Shown here: positions 35,601-44,751 of the stretch, piece by piece | Layout: each line of letters starts with the position of its first letter | Numbering within the stretch: position 1 is the stretch's first letter | Origin: Ciona savignyi | Taxonomy: Eukaryota > Chordata > Ascidiacea > Phlebobranchia > Cionidae | Assembly: GCA_000149265.1 (NCBI GenBank) | Contig: CH001357.1 | Location: forward strand, 130,999-194,998 | Reading direction: 5' to 3' | DNA length: 64,000 bases | The notes under the pieces: generated by a model | What the model was told of the DNA's origin: nothing | Databases searched by the model: none | Seen by the model: the letters and a program-made list of their open reading frames with translations, nothing else | Translations under genes and position numbers: made by a program

Positions 35601-38600
35601 CAGGTGCAACAAAAGAAACCTCTTTCTCTCCATTAAGATCTGGAAATGGAGCCACGTCTTCAATGCCAGTTACACCATTGGGCTTACATACAAAACAACC
35701 GCGCTTTTATTTCCCGTCAGATAAGCATAGAAGTGACTCCAACTACCCACCTGATGTAACCATCAGCCCCATTTCAGATTCCTCCCCTCGTCATTTCAGC
35801 CAAACTAGTTGGTTGGGCTCCGGCTATGATGGAGAAGTCAGTGAGTCTGAAAATGACGACGACAGTTATCACACACTGCAGGAAGCTTACACACAGTTGC
35901 CCAACTTCTGGCTGATAATTCAAATCAAAGATGACTGCGCAAATGTGTTCTTCCACAGACGAAACAGCACGAAAGTCTTGACCACCGTAAAAGCAGAACA
36001 CGCTCGGATGTTCGTTGCTATCGTGGAAAATGCAAGATCAGCATGCAGAGCTATTAATCAGATCTTGTTGTTAAAAGAACTACATGACACTCACATAAGC
36101 CGTTCCCTGCTAATTGAAAATCCAGTTGAAGATATATGGAAGAATCCATCCTACAACCATAGCTCTATTGCAGACGAATCAGTTTTAGGAGACAGTACAA
36201 CTGATGCCGGCGATTACTTAGCGGCAAGCATGAGTGTTCCTCCTGGCCACTTTGAGTGCGCATGCGTTTACCAACAAACTATAATCCTCCATCATAGGAT
36301 CGCAGAACCTTCTTCCAGTAGCTCTTCACACGCCCTGTCTACTGCTCGCAGTGCTTTTAAGAATTTCAGCATCGTGAACCAGAAGAACATGTATGTCTTC
36401 CAACTTGCAGATGAGACTGTGTATTACTGCAGGATCCAGGAGGAAGGCAGAAGAAACGAAACTCCTTCGGGAAGAAGATCATCTTTACTCCCTTCTTCTT
36501 CTGAATGTGAACTTCCTTCAATCATACGCAAACATGACTCTAAAAAGAACTTATCTCAAGACTCAGAACCAAAGTTGTGTCTTTGCTGGTTTGGCGTTCA
36601 TCGGCCTGATTCAGAGCAGACAAATGCGCTTGAAAAACTAAAACAAACGGTTGTGAAAAGATTAGACGAAGCAGTGGTCGACAAAATAACGTTAATGCTA
36701 AGCAGGAACCCCATGTTTAAACTGACACCTGCTGATGTGAAACTCATTCAGCCGAGAGTAACGAATGATGATGGAATCCTATGTCCTGTATCTCCAGATA
36801 AGACCTTGCGGTTTACGATTCCCCAAGGTTTCACAACAGGCAAAGACGTGTCAACTTTGTTGTATTATATCCATCAAAACTTACAGCAGTTTCTGACAAT
36901 TCCAAGATACACAGAACCTATTTTACCCCAAGGCCACTTTTTACCATTCTGTGTTACAAGTTCAGAACCAACAGTGCCAAGCAGTATATACCTTTTCAAT
37001 GCTTACACTGAGAAAGTACGAAAATGGGATGGCATTGCTTGTGTTTTCTTTGACATTTTAAACACATCAACCGGCGCAGGTATTACATTGGATGAAGTTG
37101 ACAGTGCTTCAGCATTAGATCGTGCTATAAATGTAGAGAGTGTGGCAGAAGTTTCTGAAAGTGTTCAAGCTCCGATTCTTAACTTTTATTTATGGATCCG
37201 TGGCTCTATAAATTGTGAGGGCTTGCAGACAAAGATTAAGATGGCAATCAGGAATGGATTGGTTGATTTTCTTATTGAGAAACTGCTTACTGCCCCACTA
37301 AGTTCACAACCTATTGCAAAGAAAACAGAAGCTATGAGAACGTTGACTTTTTCCGCAGACCCTGCAACAGAGACGCAAAACATTGGTAAATCCAACCCAA
37401 GTGTTCAGGAAATTCCAAGAAACCCTCAATCCATTGATGCAGAGACATTATCTCCTGTTTATAGTAAGTTCCTTCTTTGCTGGCTAAATCACATTAAGAG
37501 CTTGTCAATTCCTTCAGTCTACTACAAACCATTAGATTTCAAGTGCCATCTATGTTGCAATGAGATTCTTAACATTGCCAAGATAGTTAGAAGTGTTGTA
37601 TCTGACTCCTCAGTTATGCTCTACTTAAAGTCTCAAGGCTCAAAATCATTTCTTCGTATTCCCGATGAAAACGAAGCCGCCAAACACCGTGTGCTTCCAG
37701 GGCAAACCTATCAATGCGTTATCATAACAAGGAATTTGGATTTGTGGAATAAAAGTGCCGGTTTGAGTGCAGATACTGCTGGCGTGATCTCAAAGTCGGT
37801 TCAAAAGTATTCGCCTCATGATTCCTCTGTGAAACCTGACAAGAGTCCGTGCCCGCAACATGAATTGATCACTGCATCATCTTACATACCACGGCAGCAT
37901 TTCGTGCTTCAAACCTTGTCAAATAACAAGCTAGAAATGTGGTGTTACAACTTGACAAATGAAAAGGCTGAGTTTTTATCCAAGCAGCTCGGAAAATGTT
38001 CTGAATTCCATAATGCAAGGTTCCAACTTATGGAGAATGTGACACTACAGAAACTAGGACTGTTTCATGGTGGAAATAATGCTAAACCAAAAGACGGATA
38101 TTCAGTTGAAATGCTCACACATTATAAACACTTTCCTATTGCCAGCGGCGAGAAAAAATATCGCTCCGCCTATGTAGAAAGATATTTCGACAATATTTAC
38201 CTGAACAATCAACCTGTTGATGCCTTGATGTTATCTGAACATACGGAGAAAGATAAAGTTAAGTTATATGGGCAGCAAGCTCTGGCTATGATTAAAAAGA
38301 AAGTCAAGACTAACGAAGAGAAGAGATTGCTTCTTGTCAACATGTACAGTTCGATATGCAGATCGCCTTTAAGTCTGCAGACCATCTGCATTTCAACTTT
38401 AAATGTAGTTCTACAATTCAGTCGTGTCATCCGCCAAGTATACTCACCAATGCTATGCACCCAAGCAGTACGGAATCAGTATGATAGCGTTCTAACGCAC
38501 AAATCTCCTGACAAAAGTGAGAAGTTGGCAAAGTCTCAATCAATGCTTACAATGAAACAATCTTTCCTCGGTTCTTATAGACGAAAATCTGGCGATTCGG

Positions 38601-40117
38601 TAAACAAAACGAATCTGGACAAAACTGAAAACTTGGACATGGAAAAGGCATTCAGAGATACTTGGGATAATTTTGTCAGCGAGTTTTCAAAGCAATGGAG
38701 CGGATTTGCTGCTCTAAATGTTGCTGAACCAGTTGGGAATCAAACAAAATTCGCTGCCAAGTTGAGTATATCGTTCGATGAATTAAAAAACACATATTTC
38801 ATGTACAGAGCCATTCCTTGTGGAGTGTTGATTGCTAGTTTGGCACTTGGTGAACACAACTTCATTGTGAAGCTTTACGCTCTGGATATTTCTCAATTGC
38901 CCGAGCAAGAAACTTTAAAACAGCGAAAACTGAGTGTTGATTCATTCATCAACGAATGCGAGAAATTTAAGGAAAATATCGACGGACATATCTTCGCTCT
39001 AACCTTCCATATACATTGTATCAGACATATACTCCGAGATCCAATGCAGAAATACAAGTACTGTGATATAGTTGGTGTTCTACACAGTATGATTTGCTAT
39101 TTCCAGCCACTTTTAAGTGATCTGGATTCCTATATGATGCTGGATTATGCAGAAATCCATTGCCACCCTTCTTGCGTCGGGATGTTTTATGAATTTTTGG
39201 TCAGAACAATTGGCCATTTTTGCTTCAACTTGTATCCTATTAACAAAGGCAATGAAGATATTAAAGTATTATTTACAATGCTACCGTTGGAGGATGCTCA
39301 TACCGAGAGCTGTGCTTCTTCTGCCCATGATGGTAGAAATACTTGTGTCATTATTTCACCTACAATCGCAGCTTCAAATGATGCTATAAGACTTCAATAC
39401 TTCATCCTACTGAGTGAAAAGCCTAAACCCCAGACACCTGAGCCACAGCACCGACCGTTACAACCGGGTGCAAGACGTTTCTCTGAAACCACAGACGCTG
39501 CAATTTTTACAAAAGCCACCAAAATTCAGTCAAACCAATACACTAAAACCGCGGACTTATCAGCGGAGAAACATTTTTCAGAGTGTGAAAAACTACGAAC
39601 TAAATGTGGCCTTGAGAAGATTGGATTATTTGTGAGTAAAGAATGCTACCGCCAAACTTTATGGCAAAAATTGATTTCTGCATCTGTTGATAAAACCCAT
39701 GACCAAATCAGTTCAATGGAATTAGATGAATTTCTAAAAATGATGCAGGTCAACGAAGTATCGAAATATGACCCCGATGTTATGGCCAAACTTTGCAAGA
39801 TTAAACCTGTCAAAAGAGGCGCGAATTTGCAGAAAAGAATTGTGAAAAAATACTCAAAACAGACATTGTTGGTAACATCCAAAGATGGTAGTACAACCAG
39901 AGTTTGCATGATATCAAGTCATGTTATGGTTATCATAGTGGTTAAAAATGGTGTTCACAATTATGACATTTTAACTGCTCAACCAAACGCCGAAGTACTG
40001 CCTTTATTACCGCATACCACCTCCGATATCCACACAGAGGTCAATGCAACGATACAACAATTATTGAAATTGGTTTTACAAGAAGCGCATTTTGATATTT
40101 GCTTGTCTTGGACCTAA
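29657..40117 (+). CDS. SZT2: SZT2, KICSTOR complex subunit, in a single exon
   Basis: SZT2 is the large scaffold of KICSTOR (with KPTN, ITFG2 and KICS2), which tethers GATOR1 to lysosomes so that amino-acid starvation shuts off mTORC1. The 3486 residues match the family length (human ~3400), and homology runs from the first residues (DYR-SRN-RL-WF--HLH) to the end. Landmarks with close human counterparts include LLPSNTSSGVVILTDGV near residue 240, WQKWLHIHR near 570, PQWRCY-like VQWRCYLK near 1090, INWLLEDEIISSL near 1735 and LPNFWLIIQI near 2080. Acidic or Ser-rich linkers (e.g. around 1420-1510 and 1930-2060) separate them. The frame is open for 10.46 kb with no intron. ATG 29657 matches the conserved N-terminus. 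CpG-containing words such as ACGTCA, common in neighbouring genes, are nearly absent here. Confidence 0.95.
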   Translation: MASPSTNEVIEAEEVYILLDRDYRVSRNIRLNWFFKHLHSTIKATNFALGPDENDPATDSGVEVLSIIPVDKDHDFKNADASYLISTNTKLTFISSGCRFVFGLDLSASLLRVDTFQHCVVIEAILDNLEECLFSLTQQYTVPGSYNGPLIQPDIYVTVFAQWHGTHSDSHFSQGMERVKQKVLIQGCVLTEASISNIIDIVESKIYSTVRMDEPGRLKSALQKRDDILIGLLRTGLLALRLLPSNTSSGVVILTDGVLGEPDASALERLLSQCQNSTTTCSFIHLNPSAYSLCDFGCISNCELMQFVAKSTKGQYINTFTLPVTLNSDMNFYQKSLLRWRFQICEEDLDFIALPVEKFRNQCSSIELRSIICGPTPDENLITCKQDQRTLRVPLSTVVSSRIREGYEVQSIQTNKNSIEVHLKYLWKNPTLVEYKASSTWPLSRNPTKVEVFVTSTYQFLHDASKRNQPNNWSLPRRHLLRRFSRYLQDLLQADHMLYHLQSFSHDPVRYTISDVLKQGQSLFYLPSNSPEFVLSTQAEHVPSVFTSYWKPILSLDVSIWQKWLHIHRIELILKHDSPLPKFASAGQYNSVQSCVAFTQLTMMLRKWCSFVLMENHTYVRFVYEEDNIETPASFFLVRLSSKSPALVLKLAFQFGVSGQIRKKLVTDLQEQVSNLGTPSSSSTKRSRHPTSRSPGSKTQRSHFSSAENCSVLMHKPVDQILVRHQHLPRDYLKMTPVFDSQQRPHEHAIRMRDVQWYLRHKRYVWSLTNTVATPLLMDVAESLSKLLVKLRLAEGYHIAHSTSGIVNLTREFPMISSSCERTRSVDVNNFCLVQYVLFPAVVRSSETSLSGEDSEDELEETNNTKEIILAVEIWVEPQDGFIRQSSNKSFASSGGRTHSASTASSSSFHQESIFPSRDALPYYENLTYKEVAKAIIQNDTMCISNIVTLEHFQLMCTNPEISSTLPQASCLANWPLNLEPDKNKAKETGMTYRIPVEHIDNEIAYFPCLFNTVALMEKSSRVKMLFMTLGQDKCQKNGPNNAFFSNFHSRLETLCDCEISLTTEDQVDINDHMMRRNPETDKVSTIEDPSVQWRCYLKKGENGQVFVILLPASYEAFLQLFARSKEEQENCSTSSSANTLMDGSTTDISIPEPSPSTTQVNYSEAGSLFRAARRISVKRLSSMQQDDTDITNQPLLKNQTLPVYVYNCSMQMLVTTSLQGVHLPQDLKWPDSVQDHRFKPTDTPGDMGLTYSLSPSKDFDVIKSFPLSPDTNDDVFSLNSSENDYLNAICNNILDLYSNSFVVGLFSAVKDPDNVAISMDDLNIATDLICTEYVDEIDITDFVLLNCPQVVEFKNTQANLKSVPDSLNPASCDIEDLCMDPADKQPKELTQTELRSDLEETVVHLSEKNKGIMLNPKPDNLGGDPDPVSEMPRPDPAAINKNITSSERRSAFHSVQRQSRRTRASENEPNMAKGSTSTDDESDQKSNQSRKYKGRKIDRHLPTVIVKKMAAKSASPVPFGWDNLPAFPISLLQTAHSRHISGTNDQVEKQFQTLLSQYCASVSGVPDLYYAKRSSVTPFLSTEEPTPSGHIDSDFDTVHFDSSNDYVQANTANSPPVYKINEQMAEMMIPASSYDGDTDSSESENESPLFLYMTCSVKDKSTGNHGFAPVHHLPVQLQEIINSFENPCEEINLSELKVTLDLIWIFLPKDVSEELSGTSPVPPDRLHCVEGTKETINWLLEDEIISSLRTCEPMNKTTIDRVVQHIEKSKSNNCRVTSEPLNFIFGAEKSKSLFAVEFERKKLRNYKLRKESDFYYLQRLPQLPNFTSSCCQVINDSTAFNKQEIPYSSIEIRTDSPKQEPSFHENPAFSNNLYFQPAPPMQNASSSLSLMAIEADVYPAMKLINPANAWKSSSTTDVTCSSLSSRRSSSVSMLRGNENLPKPTAKTRPSPLLRAAASDHSLRGNSQPSSGHQLLNISLSTGATKETSFSPLRSGNGATSSMPVTPLGLHTKQPRFYFPSDKHRSDSNYPPDVTISPISDSSPRHFSQTSWLGSGYDGEVSESENDDDSYHTLQEAYTQLPNFWLIIQIKDDCANVFFHRRNSTKVLTTVKAEHARMFVAIVENARSACRAINQILLLKELHDTHISRSLLIENPVEDIWKNPSYNHSSIADESVLGDSTTDAGDYLAASMSVPPGHFECACVYQQTIILHHRIAEPSSSSSSHALSTARSAFKNFSIVNQKNMYVFQLADETVYYCRIQEEGRRNETPSGRRSSLLPSSSECELPSIIRKHDSKKNLSQDSEPKLCLCWFGVHRPDSEQTNALEKLKQTVVKRLDEAVVDKITLMLSRNPMFKLTPADVKLIQPRVTNDDGILCPVSPDKTLRFTIPQGFTTGKDVSTLLYYIHQNLQQFLTIPRYTEPILPQGHFLPFCVTSSEPTVPSSIYLFNAYTEKVRKWDGIACVFFDILNTSTGAGITLDEVDSASALDRAINVESVAEVSESVQAPILNFYLWIRGSINCEGLQTKIKMAIRNGLVDFLIEKLLTAPLSSQPIAKKTEAMRTLTFSADPATETQNIGKSNPSVQEIPRNPQSIDAETLSPVYSKFLLCWLNHIKSLSIPSVYYKPLDFKCHLCCNEILNIAKIVRSVVSDSSVMLYLKSQGSKSFLRIPDENEAAKHRVLPGQTYQCVIITRNLDLWNKSAGLSADTAGVISKSVQKYSPHDSSVKPDKSPCPQHELITASSYIPRQHFVLQTLSNNKLEMWCYNLTNEKAEFLSKQLGKCSEFHNARFQLMENVTLQKLGLFHGGNNAKPKDGYSVEMLTHYKHFPIASGEKKYRSAYVERYFDNIYLNNQPVDALMLSEHTEKDKVKLYGQQALAMIKKKVKTNEEKRLLLVNMYSSICRSPLSLQTICISTLNVVLQFSRVIRQVYSPMLCTQAVRNQYDSVLTHKSPDKSEKLAKSQSMLTMKQSFLGSYRRKSGDSVNKTNLDKTENLDMEKAFRDTWDNFVSEFSKQWSGFAALNVAEPVGNQTKFAAKLSISFDELKNTYFMYRAIPCGVLIASLALGEHNFIVKLYALDISQLPEQETLKQRKLSVDSFINECEKFKENIDGHIFALTFHIHCIRHILRDPMQKYKYCDIVGVLHSMICYFQPLLSDLDSYMMLDYAEIHCHPSCVGMFYEFLVRTIGHFCFNLYPINKGNEDIKVLFTMLPLEDAHTESCASSAHDGRNTCVIISPTIAASNDAIRLQYFILLSEKPKPQTPEPQHRPLQPGARRFSETTDAAIFTKATKIQSNQYTKTADLSAEKHFSECEKLRTKCGLEKIGLFVSKECYRQTLWQKLISASVDKTHDQISSMELDEFLKMMQVNEVSKYDPDVMAKLCKIKPVKRGANLQKRIVKKYSKQTLLVTSKDGSTTRVCMISSHVMVIIVVKNGVHNYDILTAQPNAEVLPLLPHTTSDIHTEVNATIQQLLKLVLQEAHFDICLSWT

Positions 40118-40233
40118 TCAAAATTTGTCATTTATTAAAACAATTTTGGCACTGAAATTCTAAAATTAAGACTTTACATAATAATGAAAAACTTGTCTGG
40201 TACTTAACAACACCCAGTGTTCCATAATTTCAC

Positions 40234-40239
40234 AATAAA
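40234..40239 (+). terminator. Polyadenylation signal of SZT2
   Basis: AATAAA lies about 117 bases after the stop codon. No poly(A) tract follows the gene. Confidence 0.5.
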
Positions 40240-40622
40240 CAAGTTTTTCTCTTAATCCATACTTTTAATTTCTTGTTTCACCTATTTGTTGATTTTAATT
40301 TTGCGTAATATTTTGTACAATCTCGTATGTATCATACACTATACTGCCATCGATAAGTAACCAAACTTACATTTAAGTTTTCTGATTATTAGACCTACCG
40401 AATTATTACAAAACGTGTTAGTTAAAACAAAAGTATGAACCTTGGTGCTTGCGTTGTTTTTCTTGCAATTTTGTCTTTATTTTCTAACTTAATCAGAGTT
40501 TCATTTTTCGTTTATTGCCCGTTAATCAAGTACACATTTGGCATGAGCTAACCAAATGGAAGTCCAGTTGGTTCAAACGCAGTTGTTAAAAATACAATTC
40601 GTTGATGATGATCATTTATTAC

Positions 40623-40670
40623 GATAGGATATTCATGTTTACCCCCGTGAATAAGTAAAAAAGGTCGTCA
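40623..40670 (-). mobile_element. SINE family A tail fragment
   Basis: GATAGGATATTCATGTTTAC and the following GTGAAT motif only. Confidence 0.6.
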
Positions 40671-41613
40671 AACAGACAGAGGTCGATGCCAAATAGCTTC
40701 TACCTTTAATGGCACATTGTTGTTTTGAATAATATTAAGATAACGATAAGGTCTATGCACCGTACGTACGTAATTAGACAACTACGTTTTTGCTCTTCAA
40801 CTAAATGGCAATCAAAAGGTCACACGCACACGTTACCTCTTATTACGTGTACCTGCGTACCTTAATGTCGTAGAAATTACATTTAACGTTAAGGTTTGGT
40901 AATGTTTGTCAATATTTTATTGAATGAATACTACACACCAAAATCTACATTAAATCCCTGGCTACTATAGTTTAGTTTATTCATTAATCTTGTAACAAAT
41001 AGCAGCGAATAAAACAAACACAATCAGAAAAAAAGAACAGTTGTAAAAACATGTTATTAAAAAGAAGATATAAATATTAAATATAGCGACGGTGACCTCC
41101 AAATCTAAGCGAGATTACAATAACGTACAAAAAATAAAATTGTATAAAGCCATAAAGAAGACTGTGCGGTGAATCGCAACCATTACTAAGTGGGAGTCTG
41201 CTGCATAATTTGGGCCTTTGAGTCAAAGAGAAAAACAACCTAAAATAAAATTCCACTAATGTCAACTGACACCATTAATATGAAGCACACTTACCGGGTC
41301 ATATTTTATTCTATTCAGTATATAGGCTATAATGGGGTTAACGTTAATGCATTTAAAATAACACTCATTTAGTAGTGGAAAAGGGTGCACTACATTAATG
41401 CACACAAAAAAAGAAAACAATAACTAATTAATGATAAATTAAAAGTTAATAGTTTATGACTAGCAAGTTTTGAAATACAAATAATGTTGCAACAATGATC
41501 CGTTTATAATAATACAATTCAGTTGTGACATAATTATTATCACAAATACGTAACTATTATATGTAATATGACAATAGCAATGGTATTTACATTTTAGCAT
41601 TATGTACATAAGC

Positions 41614-41909
41614 AAGGATAGGATATTCGTGTTTATCCTCGTGAATGGGAAAACCAAGGTGGTTAGCAAACAGGCAATCGTCAGATCACCTCGCGGCCAC
41701 CGTTGGGTTAACGGAGGTATTGCAGTGTGTTGTGTATGAATGAGACGTACCTTCAAGTAAGTAAACCCCACTATTTTACGGGGTTAAGAGAATGTTCGTT
41801 AAGTGTTTTGTCCAAGGACATAACTGACTAGCTAGCGACCACGTTCGAAGCTGCAACCCTTCGGCTGAAAGGCGACGCACTAAACCGCAAAGCTAATCGG
41901 TCGGACAAT
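41614..41909 (-). mobile_element. SINE family A, full length
   Basis: Tail, body and head in reverse orientation. Confidence 0.9.
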
Positions 41910-42030
41910 ATATTCAAATAAACATTATCAAGTCTGACAATATATTCGTTAAACATTATCAAGACAAGTTTATACGCTTATTTTAGCCATTTGTGAAGCA
42001 GTTTTAAATATTTGTCTTGATTGGCTGTTC

Positions 42031-42933
42031 TTACTTAGGTCGCAATGGTGACGTCACAATGTCTTTCCAGGTTTCAAAAGAAAGGAGAAGGCCTACCAAA
42101 TTCAGCAGCATGTTGGTGTCATAAATGGTGATTGTGACGTGTCGGGGAGTTGAATTTGGAACTATAAACGCCAGGATAACCAAACAAACTGTGTCGGAAA
42201 TAACGCACAGGGTCGCCGCAATTGCTGAACGCCGAACAATTTTCGAGATTCGTTTCTTGTTTGATTTGGAATTGCTTTTTCGTAGAGGATAGATAAAGAG
42301 AAGAAGCAGTAAGCACTGTCCAAAAAGAAGTATTCCGTTGGTCATATATATCGGCCATACCACGTATTCCGACTTTGGTTTTGCGACGCAACCCCTCGGT
42401 GATGAGTCATAGTTATCTGACGTCACATACGCGAACCCAGCAGCAATACATCCAATCCATAAAATGGTTATACTACCAAAGCTTGCAACCTTTACAGGTA
42501 TGGTGTAAATGGACGCTATGGCTGGGTGCTGGTAGAGTGAACGTTGTTTAAGCCATAGGAAAGTGAAGATACTAATTGCAATTAGGGAGTACCCAGCAAC
42601 CAATACGTCAAAAATAATCTCACAAGATCGCGACTTGTGCTCTCCATAGCCGACATTAAATGCTGCTTGTCCAGGAATGTACCTGAGATAGCTGATTACA
42701 AACGAACATAAGAGGGATGTATAAACTGCCCCTGCGTTTGCGTCTGTAGCGTCGTTTTTCTGACCCCATTTTCGCTCTCTTTTTCCGTAGATGCAGATCG
42801 CGACAACCATCCACGTAATAATAAGAAGGAACAAGACGTTGCAAATCTCTGCTAAATACCACACCGGTTGGGTAAAGCGATTTACCAGAATGACGTCAGA
42901 AACATTACCAGTTGTGACGTTTACTACTGGCAT
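42031..42933 (-). CDS. Intronless seven-transmembrane receptor-like protein, copy A
   Basis: 300 residues with seven hydrophobic segments and short loops. N-terminal NVT and NVS glycosylation sites place the N-terminus outside. A Cys at the top of TM3 and a Cys in the second extracellular loop (SSPRGC) match the disulphide of class A GPCRs. The TM3 end reads LWLKQR rather than DRY, and no NPxxY is seen in TM7. Basic KKRISKIVRR precedes TM6. It lacks the Pro/Ser/Thr C-terminal tail of copies B and C and is the most divergent of the three. I recognise no named family; it is a candidate tunicate-specific orphan receptor. A stretch of ~65 bases in the second loop is nearly identical to B and C. 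Confidence 0.78.
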   Translation of the reverse strand: MPVVNVTTGNVSDVILVNRFTQPVWYLAEICNVLFLLIITWMVVAICIYGKRERKWGQKNDATDANAGAVYTSLLCSFVISYLRYIPGQAAFNVGYGEHKSRSCEIIFDVLVAGYSLIAISIFTFLWLKQRSLYQHPAIASIYTIPVKVASFGSITILWIGCIAAGFAYVTSDNYDSSPRGCVAKPKSEYVVWPIYMTNGILLFGQCLLLLLFIYPLRKSNSKSNKKRISKIVRRSAIAATLCVISDTVCLVILAFIVPNSTPRHVTITIYDTNMLLNLVGLLLSFETWKDIVTSPLRPK

Positions 42934-43711
42934 TGTATCGTACTTATTTTGTTAGTACAACTAATTTAGTTTATTTTTCAATCCCTGGTAAGAGTTATAA
43001 AGATGACACCAAAACTAATTTAAAATGAAGCACGTAAAAAACAAAACTACAATAGTTATATCACGTTTGTTAACATGAACGGTAATAACTTTAGGCATAG
43101 GCGTGGGCCGGATAAAGAGCCGTATAAAACATAGCGTGACACAGTTATTTTAAACTATTATGAATCTCAAATAACTAACTCTGATAAGTACATTTTCAAT
43201 TACCCATAACAACTAAACATCTAACATAATACTTAAAATTAATTTTTCCTATTACAAAACTAAAGTTAGTTGACACGAGTAAGACTTATACTCAGATTGG
43301 CTGTTCGCGCATACATACGACAGTATCTGCTACAAGTCCATTTCTAAGAAGAAACCGATATATATGCATTCATAATGTTATTTATTACTACTAATTATAA
43401 CTTCTACTTCGAATTATCTCCGCTGATATTACAAACGTCAGCATTTTGCGTTCTTTCACGTGAATGCGTAGGTCACATTTAGAATGATATGCCGTAAAAC
43501 CACTATTTGAGGCATCTACTTCTCCTATAGTGTCGTTATATTAGAAGTGGTGTTCAAGTGGTTCACTTCATGTACAGAATTAAAGAGTAAAACCATTATT
43601 TGTAAAATATATATATATATACTTATAACTCTATAGTTAAATTAGTAACACTTTGACTTTCCCGCTACCAGCAACATTTAAAGTCTAGTCTCCTTTAAGT
43701 TTTGTCATCAT

Positions 43712-44250
43712 AGCATAGCATAGGATATTCATGTTCAATCCCTGTAAATGATAAATCACAGCAGACTTATCAAACGAGTAACTTGTAAATTATACTTGCG
43801 CCCACCGTCCAGTTGCCGGATATTTGCAGTGTGTTGTGTATGAAACACACGTTCCTTCAATTTAGTAGAACTCATCATTCTGCTGGGTTCAGACAATGTT
43901 CGGTAATTCCTTGCAAAAAAACAAACAAAAACGACTAGCTTCGAAACTACAATCCTTAGGATAGAATATTCATGTTTATCCCCGTAAATGGGAAAACCAA
44001 GGTGGTTAACACACGTACAATCATTAGATCACCTCGCGCCCACCATCGGGTTACCGGAGCTATTGCAGTGTGTTGGATATAATTCACAAGTTACTTCAAT
44101 TTAGTAGAGCCCGTTAATCCACTGGGTTCAGGCAATGTCCGTAAAGTTCCTTGCGCAAGTACACAGCCGACTAGTGAGCGACCAACTTCGCACCTGCAAC
44201 ATTTCGATTAAAAGGCGACGGACTTAACCGCCAGACTAACTGGCCGGCGG
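43712..44250 (-). mobile_element. Two SINE family A copies in tandem
   Basis: 43712-43956 is diverged; 43957-44250 is near full length with a GGATAGAATATTCATG tail start. Both are in the same orientation, with the second tail abutting the first head. Confidence 0.85.
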
Positions 44251-44488
44251 CTGAAACGCGACGCACTGACCAAAAACTTGGCCGCTTAAACTTTATTGAT
44301 CAACTGTACAACGATTAATAAACCTTATTTTTAAATTCTAAATATTAACACAGAGTAATTCTGACAACCCTGCAATAAGGAAGTAATTATTATTTTACCT
44401 TTGGAAGTCATGGTCTAGAAATTCAGCTGAACCTAAAATTGACTCCTGATAACCTGCCTTCCCGAATTGCGTGTTTTTTTGTTTTTTT

Positions 44489-44596
44489 TATCGGGCTTAG
44501 TTTCCAACCCATGATGGGCTCGCCCCCAAGACCAAGTTATTGTATTTGATTTGATATATGTATTGGTCGCGTTAACCATTTGGCCACACGACCGTA
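44489..44596 (-). mobile_element. SINE family B
   Basis: In reverse it shows GGTCGTGTGGCCAAATGGTT and the ATGGGTT-GAAACTAAGCCCG end. Confidence 0.75.
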
Positions 44597-44751
44597 CACT
44601 GCTGAACCTAAAAGAAATTTACACAAAACTCAAGCAATTACTAGCGCCATCCAATGGGCGCGCAATTTGGCCAGTTTGTTGCAGAAATGACATAGAATAA
44701 ATAAATTAATTAGTTTCCCGTTAAAAAGTTTAAATCATATCGAATTAGAGT

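Larger units (their letters stand above)
40118..42030. other. Interval between SZT2 and the first receptor
   Basis: It contains the SZT2 3' UTR, a SINE tail fragment at 40623-40670 and a full SINE A at 41614-41909. The rest is AT-rich and shows no exon. Confidence 0.6.
42934..44751. other. Interval between receptor copies A and B
   Basis: AT-rich sequence with two tandem SINE A copies (43712-44250) and a SINE B (44489-44596). A short TA run lies near 43608-43620. No exon was seen. Confidence 0.6.

Noticed and set aside
30121..39909. Antisense and alternate-frame open frames inside SZT2
   Set aside because: They are shadows of a long conserved coding frame and have no homology or splice context of their own.
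29657..40239. Recent retrogene hallmarks for SZT2
   Set aside because: I looked for a 3' poly(A) tract and flanking direct repeats and saw neither, so retroposition stays a hypothesis.
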